The notes under the pieces: model-generated
Told to the model about the DNA's origin: nothing
The model's database searches: none
What the model saw: the letters and a program-made list of their open reading frames with translations, nothing else
Position numbers and translations under genes: made by a program
Part shown: positions 7,102 to 16,387 of the stretch, one piece after another
Numbering within the stretch: the stretch's first letter is position 1
Layout of the letters: every line of letters starts with the position of its first letter
Assembly: GCA_947476735.1 (NCBI GenBank)
Contig: CANJRZ010000007.1
Coordinates: 1 to 40,812, forward strand
Source of the DNA: Sphingomonadaceae bacterium
GTDB lineage: Bacteria > Pseudomonadota > Alphaproteobacteria > Sphingomonadales > Sphingomonadaceae
DNA length: 40,812 nt
Direction: 5' to 3'

Positions 7102-8582
7102 GCCTCGAGATTTCACACCGTGAGCGGCTCGGCCTGGCCGCGGCCCTAATCGCATTGGTCGCGGGCGGCGCCGGCTATGGCATCGCGCGCCTCGGCGGAA
7201 GTGACGGTTCCTCCGCTCAAATGGCAGATCCTGGCCGACCCCCGCTCTACTGGTACGACCCGATGGTCCCGACCCAGCATTTCGACAAGCCGGGCAAATC
7301 ACCCTTCATGGATATGCCGCTCGTGCCCAAATATGCGGACGGCGCAAGCAGTGGCGCGCCGGGTGTGAGCATCGACCCGAGCACTTCGCAGACGCTGGGG
7401 CTGCGCACCGCCGTGGTTCGCAGGGGTGAGATGGCGAGCAGCCTTACCGCTGCGGGGACGATCGACTTCAACCAGCGCGATGTCGCGGTCGTCCAGGCGC
7501 GCGCTGGGGGATTCGTCCAGCACGTCTATGCGCGGGCACCCGGCGATGTGATCGGTGCGGGTTCGCCGCTTGCCGATGTCCTTGTCCCGAAATGGGCGGG
7601 GGCGCAGGCGGAATATCTTGCCGTCCGTCGCACCGGCAATGTCGCGCTGACACAGGCCGCACGCCAGCGGCTGGCGTTGCTCGGGATGCCACCCGGCACG
7701 ATCGCTTCGGTCGAGCGCGGCGGGCAACCGCACAACGTCATCACGATTGCCACGCCGACCGGCGGGGTCATCAAAACTCTCGGCGTTCGTGCCGGCATGA
7801 CCGTTGCGGCGGGCCAGACGCTTGCAGAGGTCAACGGTCTCGGCACGGTCTGGCTCAACGCCGCCGTCCCCGAGGCGATTGCTGGATCACTTCGCCCTGG
7901 ACAGGCCGTGCGGGCAACGCTCGCGGCGCTCCCCGGCGAAACGCTGTCCGGCCGGGTGTCGGCCATCTTGCCGGAAACGCAGGCCGACAGCCGAACCCTC
8001 ACCGTCCGCATTGAACTGCCCAATCGCGGCGGACGTCTGAAACCTGGGATGTTCGCTACCGTCTCGTTCGGCGGAGGCGCCCAGCAAGCCTTGCTGGTGC
8101 CTTCCGAAGCGCTGATCCGCACCGGAAGGCGCACGCTCGTCATGCTCGCGCTCGACAAGGGGCATTACCGGCCCGCCGAGGTCCAGACCGGGCGGGAGTC
8201 GGGCGGCGACACCGAGATTCTAGCGGGCCTCAGCGAAGGCGAGAAGATCGTCGCCTCGGGTCAGTTCCTGATCGATTCCGAAGCCAGTCTCTCGGGGACG
8301 GAGGCTCGACCGATCCACGGTGCTTCGGTGGCAGCAAAGGCGGCAGCGGGCGGCACGCTCTACGAAGCGACCGGCAGGATTGAACAGCTCAGCTCCGGTT
8401 CGGTCACCCTCAGCCATGAGCCCGTGCCCGCGATCGGATGGCCCGCGATGACCATGGCGTTTCGGCTCGGTAATCCGGCGCTCGCCAGGGGTCTCAAGGT
8501 GAGTGATCGCGTCCGCTTCGGCTTCGATCAGCCACCGGCGGGGCCAACGGTTCGGCGCATGACCAAGGTGACCGGCCAGTGA
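7098..8582 (+). CDS. cusB: RND periplasmic adaptor CusB with C-terminal CusF-like domain
   Basis: This 494-residue adaptor links pump and channel and receives metal in the periplasm. Domains in order: an N-terminal membrane anchor (residues about 10-35); a heavy-metal-binding [15 protein letters not shown] segment (about 50-77); barrel-sandwich and beta-barrel adaptor domains to about 400; and a CusF-like OB domain at the C-terminus. The CusF-like domain shows the Cu(I) site as His-x7-Trp-x2-Met-x-Met in [18 protein letters not shown]. coli CusB lacks the fused CusF domain, which there is a separate protein. Here both the fused domain and a free CusF (11737-12075) exist. The start ATG at 7098 overlaps cusC, and the stop overlaps the GTG start of cusA. 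Confidence 0.93.
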   Translation: MSLEISHRERLGLAAALIALVAGGAGYGIARLGGSDGSSAQMADPGRPPLYWYDPMVPTQHFDKPGKSPFMDMPLVPKYADGASSGAPGVSIDPSTSQTLGLRTAVVRRGEMASSLTAAGTIDFNQRDVAVVQARAGGFVQHVYARAPGDVIGAGSPLADVLVPKWAGAQAEYLAVRRTGNVALTQAARQRLALLGMPPGTIASVERGGQPHNVITIATPTGGVIKTLGVRAGMTVAAGQTLAEVNGLGTVWLNAAVPEAIAGSLRPGQAVRATLAALPGETLSGRVSAILPETQADSRTLTVRIELPNRGGRLKPGMFATVSFGGGAQQALLVPSEALIRTGRRTLVMLALDKGHYRPAEVQTGRESGGDTEILAGLSEGEKIVASGQFLIDSEASLSGTEARPIHGASVAAKAAAGGTLYEATGRIEQLSSGSVTLSHEPVPAIGWPAMTMAFRLGNPALARGLKVSDRVRFGFDQPPAGPTVRRMTKVTGQ

Positions 8583-11500
8583 TCGCCCTCCTCATCCGCT
8601 GGTCGGTTCGCAACCGCTTCTTCGTCCTGATCGCGATGCTCGCGCTGGTGGGCGCCGGACTATGGGCGGTGCGCTCGACCCCGATCGACGCGCTGCCCGA
8701 TCTCTCCGACGTTCAGGTCGTGATCCGCACCTCCTATCCAGGGCAAGCACCGCAGATCGTCGAGAATCAGGTCACCTATCCGCTCACCACGACGATGCTA
8801 TCGGTGCCGGGCGCCAGGACGGTGCGCGGCTATTCCTTCTTCGGCGACAGCTTCGTCTATGTGATCTTCGAGGATGGCACCGACCTCTATTGGGCACGCT
8901 CTCGTGTCCTCGAATATCTCAATCAGGCGCAGGGCCGATTACCGGCGAGTGCCCGGAGCGTGCTTGGTCCCGATGCGACCGGCGTCGGCTGGGTCTATGA
9001 ATATGCGCTCGTCGATCGCGGCGGTCGGCACGATCTGTCGCAGCTCCGATCGTTGCAGGACTGGTTCCTCCGCTATGAGTTGAAGACCGTGCCCGGTGTC
9101 GCCGAGGTCGCCAGCATCGGCGGAATGGTCAGGCAATATCAGGTGCTGCTCGATCCGGTGAAGCTCGCCGCCTACGGGATCACCCATGCCCAGGCGGTCC
9201 AGGCGATCCAGCAGGCCAATCAGGAGGCGGGCGGCTCGGTGCTGGAAATGGCCGAGGCCGAATATATGGTCCGCGCCTCGGGCTATCTGAAGTCGCTCGA
9301 CGACTTCCGCGCCATCCCGCTCCGGACCGCCGCAGGCGGCGTGCCGGTGACGCTTGGCGATGTCGCGACGATCCAGATCGGCCCGGAAATGCGGCGCGGG
9401 ATCGCCGAGCTAAACGGCGAGGGCGAGGTCGCCGGGGGCGTCGTCATCCTCCGTTCGGGCAAGAATGCCCGCGAGACCATCGCTGCGGTCAAGGACAGGC
9501 TGAACTGGCTGAGGGCCAGCCTGCCGCCCGGTGTCGAGGTCGTGACGGTCTATGACCGCTCGCAGCTCATCGACCGCGCCGTCGCAAATCTCTCCCACAA
9601 GCTGATCGAGGAGTTCATCGTCGTTGCGATCGTCTGCGGACTGTTTCTCTGGCACGCCCGATCGGCGCTGGTGGCGATCCTCACCCTGCCGCTGGGCATC
9701 CTCGCGGCGTTCGTCGTGATGCGCTTTCAGGGGGTGAACGCCAACATCATGTCGCTGGGCGGCATCGCCATCGCCATTGGCGCGATGGTCGATGCGGCCG
9801 TGGTGATGATCGAGAATGCCCACAAGAAGATCGAGCGCTGGGAGGATCATCATCCCGACCAGCAACTCGATACCCCGACGCGATGGGGGGTGGTGACCGA
9901 TGCTGCCGCCGAGGTTGGACCAGCGCTATTCTTCAGCCTGCTGATCATCACGCTGTCGTTCGTGCCGGTGTTTACTCTGGAGGCTCAGGAAGGCCGCCTG
10001 TTCGCGCCGCTGGCCTATACCAAGACCTATGCGATGGCGGCGGCGGCGATCCTTTCGGTGACGTTGGTGCCGATCCTGATGTGCTGGCTGATCAGGGGCC
10101 GCATTCCAGCGGAGCAGTCCAATCCGATCAACCGCTGGCTGACCGATCTCTATCGCCCCGCGCTCGACTGGACGATGCAACGGCCCAAGATGGTGTTGCT
10201 GATCGCCGCGCTGCTGTTCGCGACGACGGCCTGGCCGCTCAGTCGGCTCGGCGGCGAGTTCATGCCCAATCTCGATGAGGGCGATCTGCTTTACATGCCC
10301 TCGGCCCTGCCGGGCCTATCGGCGGCCAAGGCATCGCAACTGCTCCAGCAAACCGACCGGCTCATCAAAAGCATGCCCGAGGTCGAGAGCGCGTTCGGCA
10401 AGGCTGGCCGCGCCGAGACGGCGACAGATCCTGCGCCCCTCGAAATGTTCGAGACGACGATCCAGTTCAAGCCACGCGACCAGTGGCGGCCGGGAATGAC
10501 GCCCGAGAAGCTGGTCGAAGAGCTTGATCGCACGGTGAAGATACCGGGCCTCGCCAATGTCTGGGTGCCGCCGATCCGCAATCGGATCGACATGCTCGCA
10601 ACCGGCATCAAGAGCCCGGTCGGAGTGAAGGTATCGGGCGCCGATCTCGCTCAGCTCGACCGCATTGCCCATGATGTCGAGACCGTCGCCAAGACCGTGC
10701 CTGGCATCTCTTCCGCGCTCGCTGAACGGTTGACCGGCGGGCGCTATGTCGATGTCGACATCGACCGCGCCGCCGCCGCCCGGCTCGGGCTCAACATCAC
10801 CGACGTGCAGGCGATCGTCTCGGGCGCGATCGGTGGCGAGACGATCGGCGAGACCGTCGATGGTCTGGCGCGCTACCCGATCAGCGTGCGTTATCCGCGC
10901 GAGCTGCGCGACAGCCTCGAAGGGCTGCGAACACTGCCGATCCTCACGCCATCGGGTCAGCAGATCACCTTGGGAACGGTAGCAAATATCTCGATCGCCG
11001 AAGGTCCGCCGATGCTCAAGACCGAGAATGCCCGGCCATCGACCTGGGTCTATGTCGATGTCCGCGGGCGTGATCTCGCTTCGGTGGTGGGAGACCTTCA
11101 GCGTGCCGTGGCGAATGGGGTGAAGCTCTCGCCGGGGGTCAGCATCGCCTACTCCGGGCAGTTCGAATATCTCGAACGGGCGGTGGACAAGCTCAAGCTG
11201 GTCGTGCCCGCCACATTGCTGATCATCTTCGTGCTGCTGTACATGATCTTCGGCCGCTTCGACGAAGCCGCGCTGATCATGGGCACTTTGCCCTTCGCGC
11301 TGACCGGCGGCATCTGGACGCTCTATCTGCTGGGTTTCAACCAATCCGTCGCGACCGGCGTCGGGTTCATCGCCCTCGCTGGCGTCTCGGCCGAGTTCGG
11401 CGTGGTGATGCTGATCTACCTGAAACATGCGCTGGAGGATCGCGGACCCGATCCCGTGGCCGATGACGTGAACCAGGCAGTGCGCGAGGGTGCGCTGCTC

Positions 11501-11740
11501 CGCGTCCGCCCCAAGGCGATGACCGTGGTCGTCATCCTCGCCGGCCTGCTGCCGATTCTGTTCGGGTCGGGCGCGGGCTCGGAAGTGATGAGCCGGATCG
11601 CCGCTCCCATGATCGGCGGCATGCTGACCGCGCCGCTGCTTTCGATGTTCGTGCTGCCCGCAGCCTATCTGCTGCTGCGCAGGCCGCGGCGGGATCGTTC
11701 TGAAATTGCCCCCGCCTCTCAGCAAAGGAGTTCATCATGA
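8579..11740 (+). CDS. cusA: HME-RND efflux pump CusA (Cu(I)/Ag(I))
   Basis: This is the 1053-residue inner-membrane proton/metal antiporter of the Cus system. It has 12 predicted membrane segments in two halves, each with a large periplasmic loop. TM4 holds the proton-relay string [20 protein letters not shown]. The periplasmic cleft keeps the three methionines that define CusA-type substrate binding, in [22 protein letters not shown] and [11 protein letters not shown]. They correspond to Met573, Met623 and Met672 of the E. coli protein. This supports monovalent copper or silver as substrate, unlike the second RND pump in the window. It starts with GTG overlapping the cusB stop (GTGA) and ends overlapping the cusF ATG, so the operon is tightly coupled. 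No frameshift was seen. Confidence 0.96.
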   Translation: MIALLIRWSVRNRFFVLIAMLALVGAGLWAVRSTPIDALPDLSDVQVVIRTSYPGQAPQIVENQVTYPLTTTMLSVPGARTVRGYSFFGDSFVYVIFEDGTDLYWARSRVLEYLNQAQGRLPASARSVLGPDATGVGWVYEYALVDRGGRHDLSQLRSLQDWFLRYELKTVPGVAEVASIGGMVRQYQVLLDPVKLAAYGITHAQAVQAIQQANQEAGGSVLEMAEAEYMVRASGYLKSLDDFRAIPLRTAAGGVPVTLGDVATIQIGPEMRRGIAELNGEGEVAGGVVILRSGKNARETIAAVKDRLNWLRASLPPGVEVVTVYDRSQLIDRAVANLSHKLIEEFIVVAIVCGLFLWHARSALVAILTLPLGILAAFVVMRFQGVNANIMSLGGIAIAIGAMVDAAVVMIENAHKKIERWEDHHPDQQLDTPTRWGVVTDAAAEVGPALFFSLLIITLSFVPVFTLEAQEGRLFAPLAYTKTYAMAAAAILSVTLVPILMCWLIRGRIPAEQSNPINRWLTDLYRPALDWTMQRPKMVLLIAALLFATTAWPLSRLGGEFMPNLDEGDLLYMPSALPGLSAAKASQLLQQTDRLIKSMPEVESAFGKAGRAETATDPAPLEMFETTIQFKPRDQWRPGMTPEKLVEELDRTVKIPGLANVWVPPIRNRIDMLATGIKSPVGVKVSGADLAQLDRIAHDVETVAKTVPGISSALAERLTGGRYVDVDIDRAAAARLGLNITDVQAIVSGAIGGETIGETVDGLARYPISVRYPRELRDSLEGLRTLPILTPSGQQITLGTVANISIAEGPPMLKTENARPSTWVYVDVRGRDLASVVGDLQRAVANGVKLSPGVSIAYSGQFEYLERAVDKLKLVVPATLLIIFVLLYMIFGRFDEAALIMGTLPFALTGGIWTLYLLGFNQSVATGVGFIALAGVSAEFGVVMLIYLKHALEDRGPDPVADDVNQAVREGALLRVRPKAMTVVVILAGLLPILFGSGAGSEVMSRIAAPMIGGMLTAPLLSMFVLPAAYLLLRRPRRDRSEIAPASQQRSSS

Positions 11741-12075
11741 GAGCATATTCCACCGTAATATTTGCCGTCGCCATTCTGGCTGCGGGTCCGGCCCTTGCCC
11801 AATCCATGGGCAAGGACATGAAAGGCATGGGCATGAAAGCGCCTGCCGCGAAATTCGGCAAAGGGATGGGAGTTATCACCGCGATCGACACCAGGACCGC
11901 CAGGCTGACGATCAAACATGGACCGATCCCGGCGGTGGGCTGGCCCGCGATGACAATGGCGTTCAAGGCCGACCCGCCGACATTGCTCAAGGGACTCAAG
12001 GTCGGTCAGAAAATCGGATTCGACGTCAAGGTCCAAGGAACGGCCGCCGAAGTCACGGCTGTCCGGCCGCAATAG
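11737..12075 (+). CDS. cusF: Periplasmic Cu(I) chaperone CusF
   Basis: This 112-residue secreted protein has a signal peptide ([22 protein letters not shown]), a Met-rich link ([12 protein letters not shown]) and a CusF OB-fold domain. The Cu(I)/Ag(I) ligands are present as His-x7-Trp-x2-Met-x-Met in [17 protein letters not shown]. In E. coli the equivalent residues (His36, Trp44, Met47, Met49) bind Cu(I) with a cation-pi contact and deliver it to CusB. The start is set by AAAGGAG upstream, and the ATGA overlaps the cusA stop. It closes the operon before a terminator. The domain repeats what is fused to CusB, so two CusF-type sites serve one pump. Confidence 0.95.
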   Translation: MRAYSTVIFAVAILAAGPALAQSMGKDMKGMGMKAPAAKFGKGMGVITAIDTRTARLTIKHGPIPAVGWPAMTMAFKADPPTLLKGLKVGQKIGFDVKVQGTAAEVTAVRPQ

Positions 12076-12089
12076 AACAATCCGCATCG

Positions 12090-12121
12090 GGGGCCGGGCA
12101 CGAAGCTGTCCCGGCCCCTTT
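12090..12121 (+). terminator. Intrinsic terminator after cusF
   Basis: The stem is GGGGCCGGG (12090-12098) and CCCGGCCCC (12110-12118), with an 11-base loop and a short TTTGT tail. It ends the cus operon before the convergent CDF gene. Confidence 0.75.
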
Positions 12122-12185
12122 GTCGTCGTTCCCGCTACGATCCGCCGCCCGGAGGTCAAGGGGGATTGCGGCCCTCAAAATGAAC

Positions 12186-13169
12186 TCAGACAACGCTCTT
12201 TGGCGCGAGTGCACAAAAGGCCTCCGCGTCGGTTTCTACCTGCAGTGTGGCATGCGGGATCGAGAACCTATCGCGTAAATCGTCCGCGATACTCGCGAGT
12301 TCCCGATCTCCCGGATATCCGGCTGGCATGACGAGATGGCAGGTCAGCGCCGTCTCGGTCGTGCTCATCGACCAGATATGCAGGTCGTGGACCTCCGCAA
12401 CGCCCGGTCGGCTGGACAAGTAATCCTGCACCGCATCGGGATCGACGCCAGGGGGGACGGCGTGGAGCGTCATCGCCACGGAATCCCGCAGCAGACCCCA
12501 TGTTCCGACGACGATCACGCTGACGATGATCAGACTTATCGCGGGATCGAGCCACAGCCAGCCCGTCGCCACTATGATGAAGCCCGCGACCACGACGCCC
12601 AGTGAGACACCTGCATCCGCAGCCATATGCAGAAAGGCTGCGCGAATATTCAGGTCGCCCTTACTGCCGCGCATGAACAGCAATGCTGTCGCTGCATTGA
12701 TGACTATGCCGATGCCAGCGACGATGATCACGATCATTCCCGCCACGGGGCCCGGTTCTACGAAGCGGTGCACCGCCTCGACCGCTATGGCTCCGACCGC
12801 GATCAGTAGGAATACGGCATTGACGAGCGCCGCCAGAATGGATGAGCTGCGCAGGCCATAGGTGAATCGCCGTGAGGGCTTGCGCTTGACAAGCATGCTC
12901 GCGCCCCATGCCACCAGCAAGCCGAACACGTCGCTCAGATTATGGCCGGCATCCGCGAGCAGGGCCATGGAATTGGCCAGCATCCCATAGGTCGCTTCGA
13001 CGATGACAAAACCCAGGTTGAGACAGATGCCGATCGCAAATGCCATGCCGAAGCTGCTGCGGGCGTGCGCGTGTCCATGACCGCCGTGGGTTGAGTGATC
13101 GTGCCCATCGCCATGCGCCGCATGATCATGCCCAGCGTGGTCGTGATGTGAATGCGGATCAGCGGACAT
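12186..13169 (-). CDS. His-rich CDF (CzcD/DmeF-type) cation exporter
   Basis: This 327-residue cation diffusion facilitator exports divalent metal from the cytosol in exchange for protons. Residues 5-36 hold about a dozen His in HD/HG repeats. Six membrane segments follow, with the transport-site motifs HNLSD in TM2 and HMAAD in TM5, and a second His/hydrophobic loop. The C-terminal cytoplasmic domain includes VHDLHIWSMS and HLVMP, the usual dimerising metal-binding domain. It is the last gene of a three-gene minus-strand operon (CsoR/RcnR-family repressor, NicO-like protein, CDF), only 6 bp after the preceding stop. The His-rich N-terminus and a repressor of this family point to Ni/Co export as in dmeRF systems. 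Zn and Cd remain possible. Confidence 0.92.
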   Translation of the reverse strand: MSADPHSHHDHAGHDHAAHGDGHDHSTHGGHGHAHARSSFGMAFAIGICLNLGFVIVEATYGMLANSMALLADAGHNLSDVFGLLVAWGASMLVKRKPSRRFTYGLRSSSILAALVNAVFLLIAVGAIAVEAVHRFVEPGPVAGMIVIIVAGIGIVINAATALLFMRGSKGDLNIRAAFLHMAADAGVSLGVVVAGFIIVATGWLWLDPAISLIIVSVIVVGTWGLLRDSVAMTLHAVPPGVDPDAVQDYLSSRPGVAEVHDLHIWSMSTTETALTCHLVMPAGYPGDRELASIADDLRDRFSIPHATLQVETDAEAFCALAPKSVV

Positions 13170-13175
13170 CTATGT

Positions 13176-14171
13176 TCAAACCTCAAAGGCTATAACGGCA
13201 ACGCCCAGCGCGCACAGCAAGGCGCCGAGAATGGCGCTTTCGTACTTCTCGAGCGCCTGCAGCTTGAACTTTTCAAGCCCAGCCATTGTCAGCGAAGTGA
13301 AGACCATCATGCCTGCGAGCGTCGCGACAGCCAGAACGACGCTGAGGACAGCAAACCCCGCCCATCCGTATCGGATTCCTGACAGGTAAATGGGAAGGAA
13401 CCCTTCGCACGGCGAGAAAGTGAGCAGGGTGAAAAGCCCGAGGATGACGGCCCTATCGGATGTTCCACGAGGCACTGCTTCCTCACCCGCATCGGCCGGA
13501 TGGTCATGTTCCTCGAAGCGCATCTGATATCGGCCGGAATGTTCACCATGTGCCAAATTGATATGAGCAAAGAACTCGTGCGGTTCGGGAATTTCGTCGC
13601 GGGACTCGAGATATCCATCGCGTGCCACGAAGGGAAAGTTCTGACGCACGCCTCCCGGCCGGACGGTTTCCACTATGGTTGCCTCCGCGAAGGGAAGCGG
13701 CGCCAGCCGATCCCCGTTCCTGATCCGAAAGCGCGGCGTGACGCCATCCTCGAAGACCTCCAGCGTAAAGACACCATGACCGGTGTCGATCCGCTTCAGA
13801 TCAGCCTCATGGTGGTGGTCATGACCGCCTGCCGGGCCGAAATGACTATGGCCGTGTCCATGACCTCGTGCCTGGCGGATGAGATAGTAGAGTCCGAACA
13901 GGATGAGCGCGCTGCCTGCGATCCAGGGGAAGACACTGCCGGTCCATTTGCTCGTTTCGATGCCGAGCCAGACAACCAGGATGCCGAGTGCGGTCGTAAA
14001 GAGGACATGGCCGCCCCCGCAAAGTGCCACGACCATGAGCGTCTTGGCCTTGCTCCATCCCTGCCCGCGACCGGCGAGGACGAAAGGGAGCCAATGGGTC
14101 GGGATCGCGGCATGAAAGAACGCGACTGCGAAGCCGGTCGCCGCGATCGAAATGAGGAAAGTCTCGTCCAT
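13176..14171 (-). CDS. NicO/RcnA-like polytopic membrane protein with His-rich loop and inserted domain
   Basis: This 331-residue protein has three N-terminal membrane segments (about 5-25, 45-65, 80-100). A His-rich loop GHGHGHSHFGPAGGHDHHHE follows, then a soluble stretch of about 110 residues rich in beta pattern (DTGHGVFTLEVFEDGVTPRFRI... to HPADAGEE), and three more membrane segments including LTFSPCEGFLPIYL. The outer halves resemble NicO/RcnA or UreH-type nickel-cobalt exporters (FFHAAIPTHWLPFVLAGR; SPCEGFLP). The central soluble insert is not normally part of RcnA. It sits between the repressor and the CDF gene in one operon, so it probably acts on the same metal. Function as a metal exporter or metal-responsive partner is inference. 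Confidence 0.65.
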   Translation of the reverse strand: MDETFLISIAATGFAVAFFHAAIPTHWLPFVLAGRGQGWSKAKTLMVVALCGGGHVLFTTALGILVVWLGIETSKWTGSVFPWIAGSALILFGLYYLIRQARGHGHGHSHFGPAGGHDHHHEADLKRIDTGHGVFTLEVFEDGVTPRFRIRNGDRLAPLPFAEATIVETVRPGGVRQNFPFVARDGYLESRDEIPEPHEFFAHINLAHGEHSGRYQMRFEEHDHPADAGEEAVPRGTSDRAVILGLFTLLTFSPCEGFLPIYLSGIRYGWAGFAVLSVVLAVATLAGMMVFTSLTMAGLEKFKLQALEKYESAILGALLCALGVAVIAFEV

Positions 14172-14187
14172 GAAACCGCGGCGCCCC

Positions 14188-14466
14188 TCAAAGATATTTG
14201 GTGATTTTTTTGAACGCGTCGATCGAACCGCGCTGCTCGCGTGGCAGGGGACCGATCACATCTTCAAGACAGTGATCGAGATGGTCCTGGATCATGGTTT
14301 TTTTCGCCTGCCCAATGGCCTTTTCGACAGCATGAAGTTGCTGCGCGATGTCGAGACAGGGTCTGTGAGACTCGATCATGGTGACGACACTGCGAAGATG
14401 TCCCTCCGCACGCTTCAGGCGCTTGACGATGTCGGGGTGGCTCTGGTGGAGTTTGGCTTCAGGCAT
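14188..14466 (-). CDS. CsoR/RcnR-family metal-sensing repressor (DmeR-like)
   Basis: This is a 92-residue all-helical repressor that releases DNA on metal binding. The ligand set is Cys37, His62 and Cys66 (RPC, then DHLDHC), with 25 and 29 residue spacings. These match the Cys-His-Cys core of CsoR and of the nickel sensor InrS. E. coli RcnR has His at the last position. Extra His at positions 7, 10 and 23 could add a fourth or more ligands. It starts a three-gene operon, 16 bp before the NicO-like gene. A G-tract inverted repeat at 14478-14496 directly before the ATG is the likely operator. Copper sensing cannot be excluded by ligands alone, but the target genes fit Ni/Co or Zn. Confidence 0.88.
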   Translation of the reverse strand: MPEAKLHQSHPDIVKRLKRAEGHLRSVVTMIESHRPCLDIAQQLHAVEKAIGQAKKTMIQDHLDHCLEDVIGPLPREQRGSIDAFKKITKYL

Positions 14467-14477
14467 GCCATAGACCC

Positions 14478-14496
14478 TATCCCCCTGGAGAGGATA
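14478..14496. promoter_or_regulatory. CsoR/RcnR-type operator before the repressor gene
   Basis: The 19-bp element TATCC-N9-GGATA has C-tract/G-tract flanks (CCCCC on the plus strand, within TATCCCCC). Operators of RcnR, InrS and CsoR are G-tract palindromes flanked by TA-rich arms. It lies 12 bp before the start codon, where binding would block transcription. Confidence 0.6.
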
Positions 14497-14542
14497 TAGT
14501 CAATCGAACTCGTCGGGAACGCGAGCTGCCCAAGTCCGCTCC

Positions 14543-14919
14543 CGCAAGCTCAGCGCCGCCGATCCGGTGCAGACCGCGATGCGCAAAAAAGGGGCTGCGT
14601 CAGCCTCGTTATATTCGCGCTCGCGCTACAACATCTCGGAACTGCCCGCTCGGGCGCTTATTTCTCGACCGCGCCCTTCATCGGCGCGGGGCTCCTCATG
14701 GCTATCGGACTTTGGCTGCACCTCACCGAAGCACATTGTCATGAGCATGCCCATGTGGCGTTCGAACATGCCCACCGGCATGTGCACGACAGCCACCACC
14801 AGCATGACCATCCTCCGGGAATGGAGTCCGGCGAGCCGCACAGCCATTCGCATCGCCACGCGCCGATGGCTCATCGTCACGCCCATTATCCCGACCCGCA
14901 TCATCGCCACCGGCATTGA
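14543..14919 (+). pseudogene. Decayed EamA/DMT-family transporter (3' remnant)
   Basis: Pieces of one EamA (drug/metabolite transporter) C-terminus lie in order but not in one frame. RKLSAADPVQ is at 14543-14572 in one frame. In another frame come GCVSLVIFALALQHLGTARSG, then AYFSTAPFIGAG joined directly to LLMAIGLWLHLTEAH. Last comes a long His-rich tail (HVAFEHAHRHVHDSHHQHDH... to HHRHRH, stop at 14919). Compared with the usual arrangement in this family, the first 200 or so residues are missing, a segment is lost between the first two pieces with a frame change, and about 25 residues around the last loop are deleted. The His-rich tail is intact. It follows the Ni/Co-like operon in the opposite orientation. 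No start or ribosome site was found. Confidence 0.7.
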
Positions 14920-14929
14920 CGCATATTGG

Positions 14930-15553
14930 TCAGCCCATCGGGGAGCGTCGAAACACGCACCAGTTGAATTGCTGGACGCTACCCCAGGGCGTCTGATGGC
15001 TCTCGTCCCAAGCCTCGACAGGCTCGAACGCATCGCCGAGCGTGGCCTGGAGTCGCGCCGGATCATAGCGAGCAACGGGCAAACCGCTGCACTTTTCCGG
15101 GCCGTCGAGGGCAAAGGTCGCCATGATCAAGAGCCCGCCTGGCTTCAGCCCCGCCAGCAGTGCGGCTTGGTACGCTTGCCTGTCCGCCTCTTCGATCAGG
15201 AAGTGAAAGACTGCCCGATCGTGCCAGATGTCGAAGGCGCGTGCCGGCTTCCAGCGCGTGATGTCGGCGGCAACCCACTCCACCTGCGGGGCTCGCTCCC
15301 CGAGCCGTGTCTTACTTGTCTCCAACGCGCTGGGTGCGATGTCCAGTACCGTCACGTCCGTCCACCCCAACTCCAATAGGTGGTCGACGAGCGTCGATGC
15401 CCCGCCCCCGACATCGAGGAAAGCGGTGTCGGCTGGAGCGCCGTAGTGCTCCAGCGCCGCCAGCGAAGGGCCGGGGTTCGCCTGATACCAGCTTACCGCG
15501 TCCGCCGTCTTCGTGGCGTAGACCGTTTCCCAATGCTCGTTCTTGTCGGGCAA
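14930..15553 (-). CDS. Class I SAM-dependent methyltransferase
   Basis: The protein has 207 residues, starting with TTG at 15551-15553 after a strong AGGAGG with six-base spacing. The Rossmann-type SAM site is at residues about 44-56 (FLDVGGGASTLVD). An acidic strand end VTVLDIAPSALE, then VEWVAADITRW and the helix/strand FDIWHDRAVFHFL complete the usual class I motifs. The C-terminal part (GLLIMATFALDGPEKCSGLPVARYD) matches small methyltransferases often found beside metal-resistance genes. Those have been linked to thiopurine- or metalloid-type methylation, but the substrate here is not known. It is downstream of ynfA on the same strand with a short gap and may be part of the MerR-ynfA unit. 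Confidence 0.85.
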   Translation of the reverse strand: MPDKNEHWETVYATKTADAVSWYQANPGPSLAALEHYGAPADTAFLDVGGGASTLVDHLLELGWTDVTVLDIAPSALETSKTRLGERAPQVEWVAADITRWKPARAFDIWHDRAVFHFLIEEADRQAYQAALLAGLKPGGLLIMATFALDGPEKCSGLPVARYDPARLQATLGDAFEPVEAWDESHQTPWGSVQQFNWCVFRRSPMG

Positions 15554-15571
15554 ATCTCGCCTCCTACGGCT

Positions 15572-15895
15572 TCATGGACGCGGACCAAGCAAGATGATCG
15601 ATGCCCCTACCAGGCAGACGACCGAGCCGGTGAAGTCCCAACGGTCGGGCCGAATATCCTCGACCATCCAGAGCCACCCCAGAGAAGCGCAGATGTAAAC
15701 CCCGCCATAGGCGGCGTAGGCGCGGCCAGCGGCGGCGCTGTCCACCAGCGTCAGCAACCAGGCGAAGAGGGCCAGCGAGATCATCGCCGGAATAAGCCAT
15801 AGCGGCGATTTTCCGAGCCGAAGCCACGCCCAAAAAGCATAGCACCCGGCAATCTCGGCGAGCGCGGAGGCGATATAAGCGAGGGCCGTGGGCAT
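15572..15895 (-). CDS. ynfA: YnfA/UPF0060 family small membrane protein
   Basis: This is a 107-residue four-helix membrane protein, the usual length for the family. The start ATG at 15893-15895 overlaps the stop of the MerR gene (ATGA). Motifs typical of YnfA include [63 protein letters not shown] and the terminal ASIILLGPR. YnfA proteins are small multidrug resistance-like, with a proposed drug or cation efflux role that is not settled. Translational coupling to the MerR regulator suggests it responds to the same metal. The open frame upstream of this ATG belongs to the MerR gene in another frame. Confidence 0.93.
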   Translation of the reverse strand: MPTALAYIASALAEIAGCYAFWAWLRLGKSPLWLIPAMISLALFAWLLTLVDSAAAGRAYAAYGGVYICASLGWLWMVEDIRPDRWDFTGSVVCLVGASIILLGPRP

Positions 15896-16320
15896 CAGCC
15901 GATCCCGCGCTGGGCGGGGGTGTCCGGCCCGAGCGCGTCGATAATCCGGCATTTCGCGACCGTTCCACCCGCGCAGGAGGAGACCAACGCGCTCAACTCG
16001 CGGCGTAGCGCGGCCAGATCCGCGATCTTGCGATCGACTTCGCGCAGGTGCGCGGTGGCGATCTCGTCGATGGTCGCGCAGTCGCGTGAACGATCGTCCG
16101 AGAGGTCGAGCAAGGCCCGTATCTGTTCGATGGGGAAGCCGAGGTCGCGCGCCCGGCGAATGAAACTGAGCCGACCGAGTTCCGCACCGCCATAGGCACG
16201 GTAATTGCCGCTCGTTCGGCCGGGCTTGGGTAGCAGGCCGATTCGCTCATAATAGCGCACCGTCTCGACCTTGGTGTCGGTCGCCTTTGCCAGTTCACCA
16301 ATTGCGAGCGCTCGTTCCAT
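15895..16320 (-). CDS. MerR-family divalent-metal regulator
   Basis: This 141-residue activator/repressor has an N-terminal winged HTH ([26 protein letters not shown]) and a dimerising coiled coil with metal loop. Cys81, Cys116 and Cys124 align with the Cys triad of MerR, PbrR and ZntR (for example Cys82, Cys117, Cys126 in MerR), which suggests Hg, Pb, Cd or Zn. CueR lacks the first Cys. The gene is divergent from a short CDF transporter, and a 19-bp-spacer promoter with an inverted repeat lies between them (16327-16357). It heads the unit with ynfA and the methyltransferase. By family, metal binding would untwist that promoter and switch on the transporter. Confidence 0.92.
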   Translation of the reverse strand: MERALAIGELAKATDTKVETVRYYERIGLLPKPGRTSGNYRAYGGAELGRLSFIRRARDLGFPIEQIRALLDLSDDRSRDCATIDEIATAHLREVDRKIADLAALRRELSALVSSCAGGTVAKCRIIDALGPDTPAQRGIG

Positions 16321-16326
16321 TGGGGC

Positions 16327-16357
16327 TTGACCCTTTAGTTACTACAGGGTGCATAAG
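16327..16357 (+). promoter_or_regulatory. MerR-type promoter and operator for the CDF gene
   Basis: A -35 TTGACC (16327-16332) and a -10 CATAAG (16352-16357) are separated by 19 bp, the over-long spacer typical of MerR targets. The spacer carries an inverted repeat of arms ACCCT (16330-16334) and AGGGT (16346-16350) around an 11-bp centre containing TAGTTACTA. The divergent MerR gene is the evident regulator. Confidence 0.8.
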
Positions 16358-16387
16358 ACTGTCTCATCGCGGAGTCGAGGAGACCAG

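Noticed and set aside
10316-11725. Long minus-strand open frame of 469 codons opposite cusA.
   Set aside because: It is complementary to the conserved CusA reading frame. Its His/Arg/Asp-rich composition is typical of antisense frames in GC-rich genes.
14567-15379. Plus-strand open frame of 270 codons across the EamA remnant and the methyltransferase gene.
   Set aside because: It is the antisense shadow of the methyltransferase at its 3' part and lies in a mixed frame of the EamA pseudogene at its 5' part. It has no ribosome site or family pattern.
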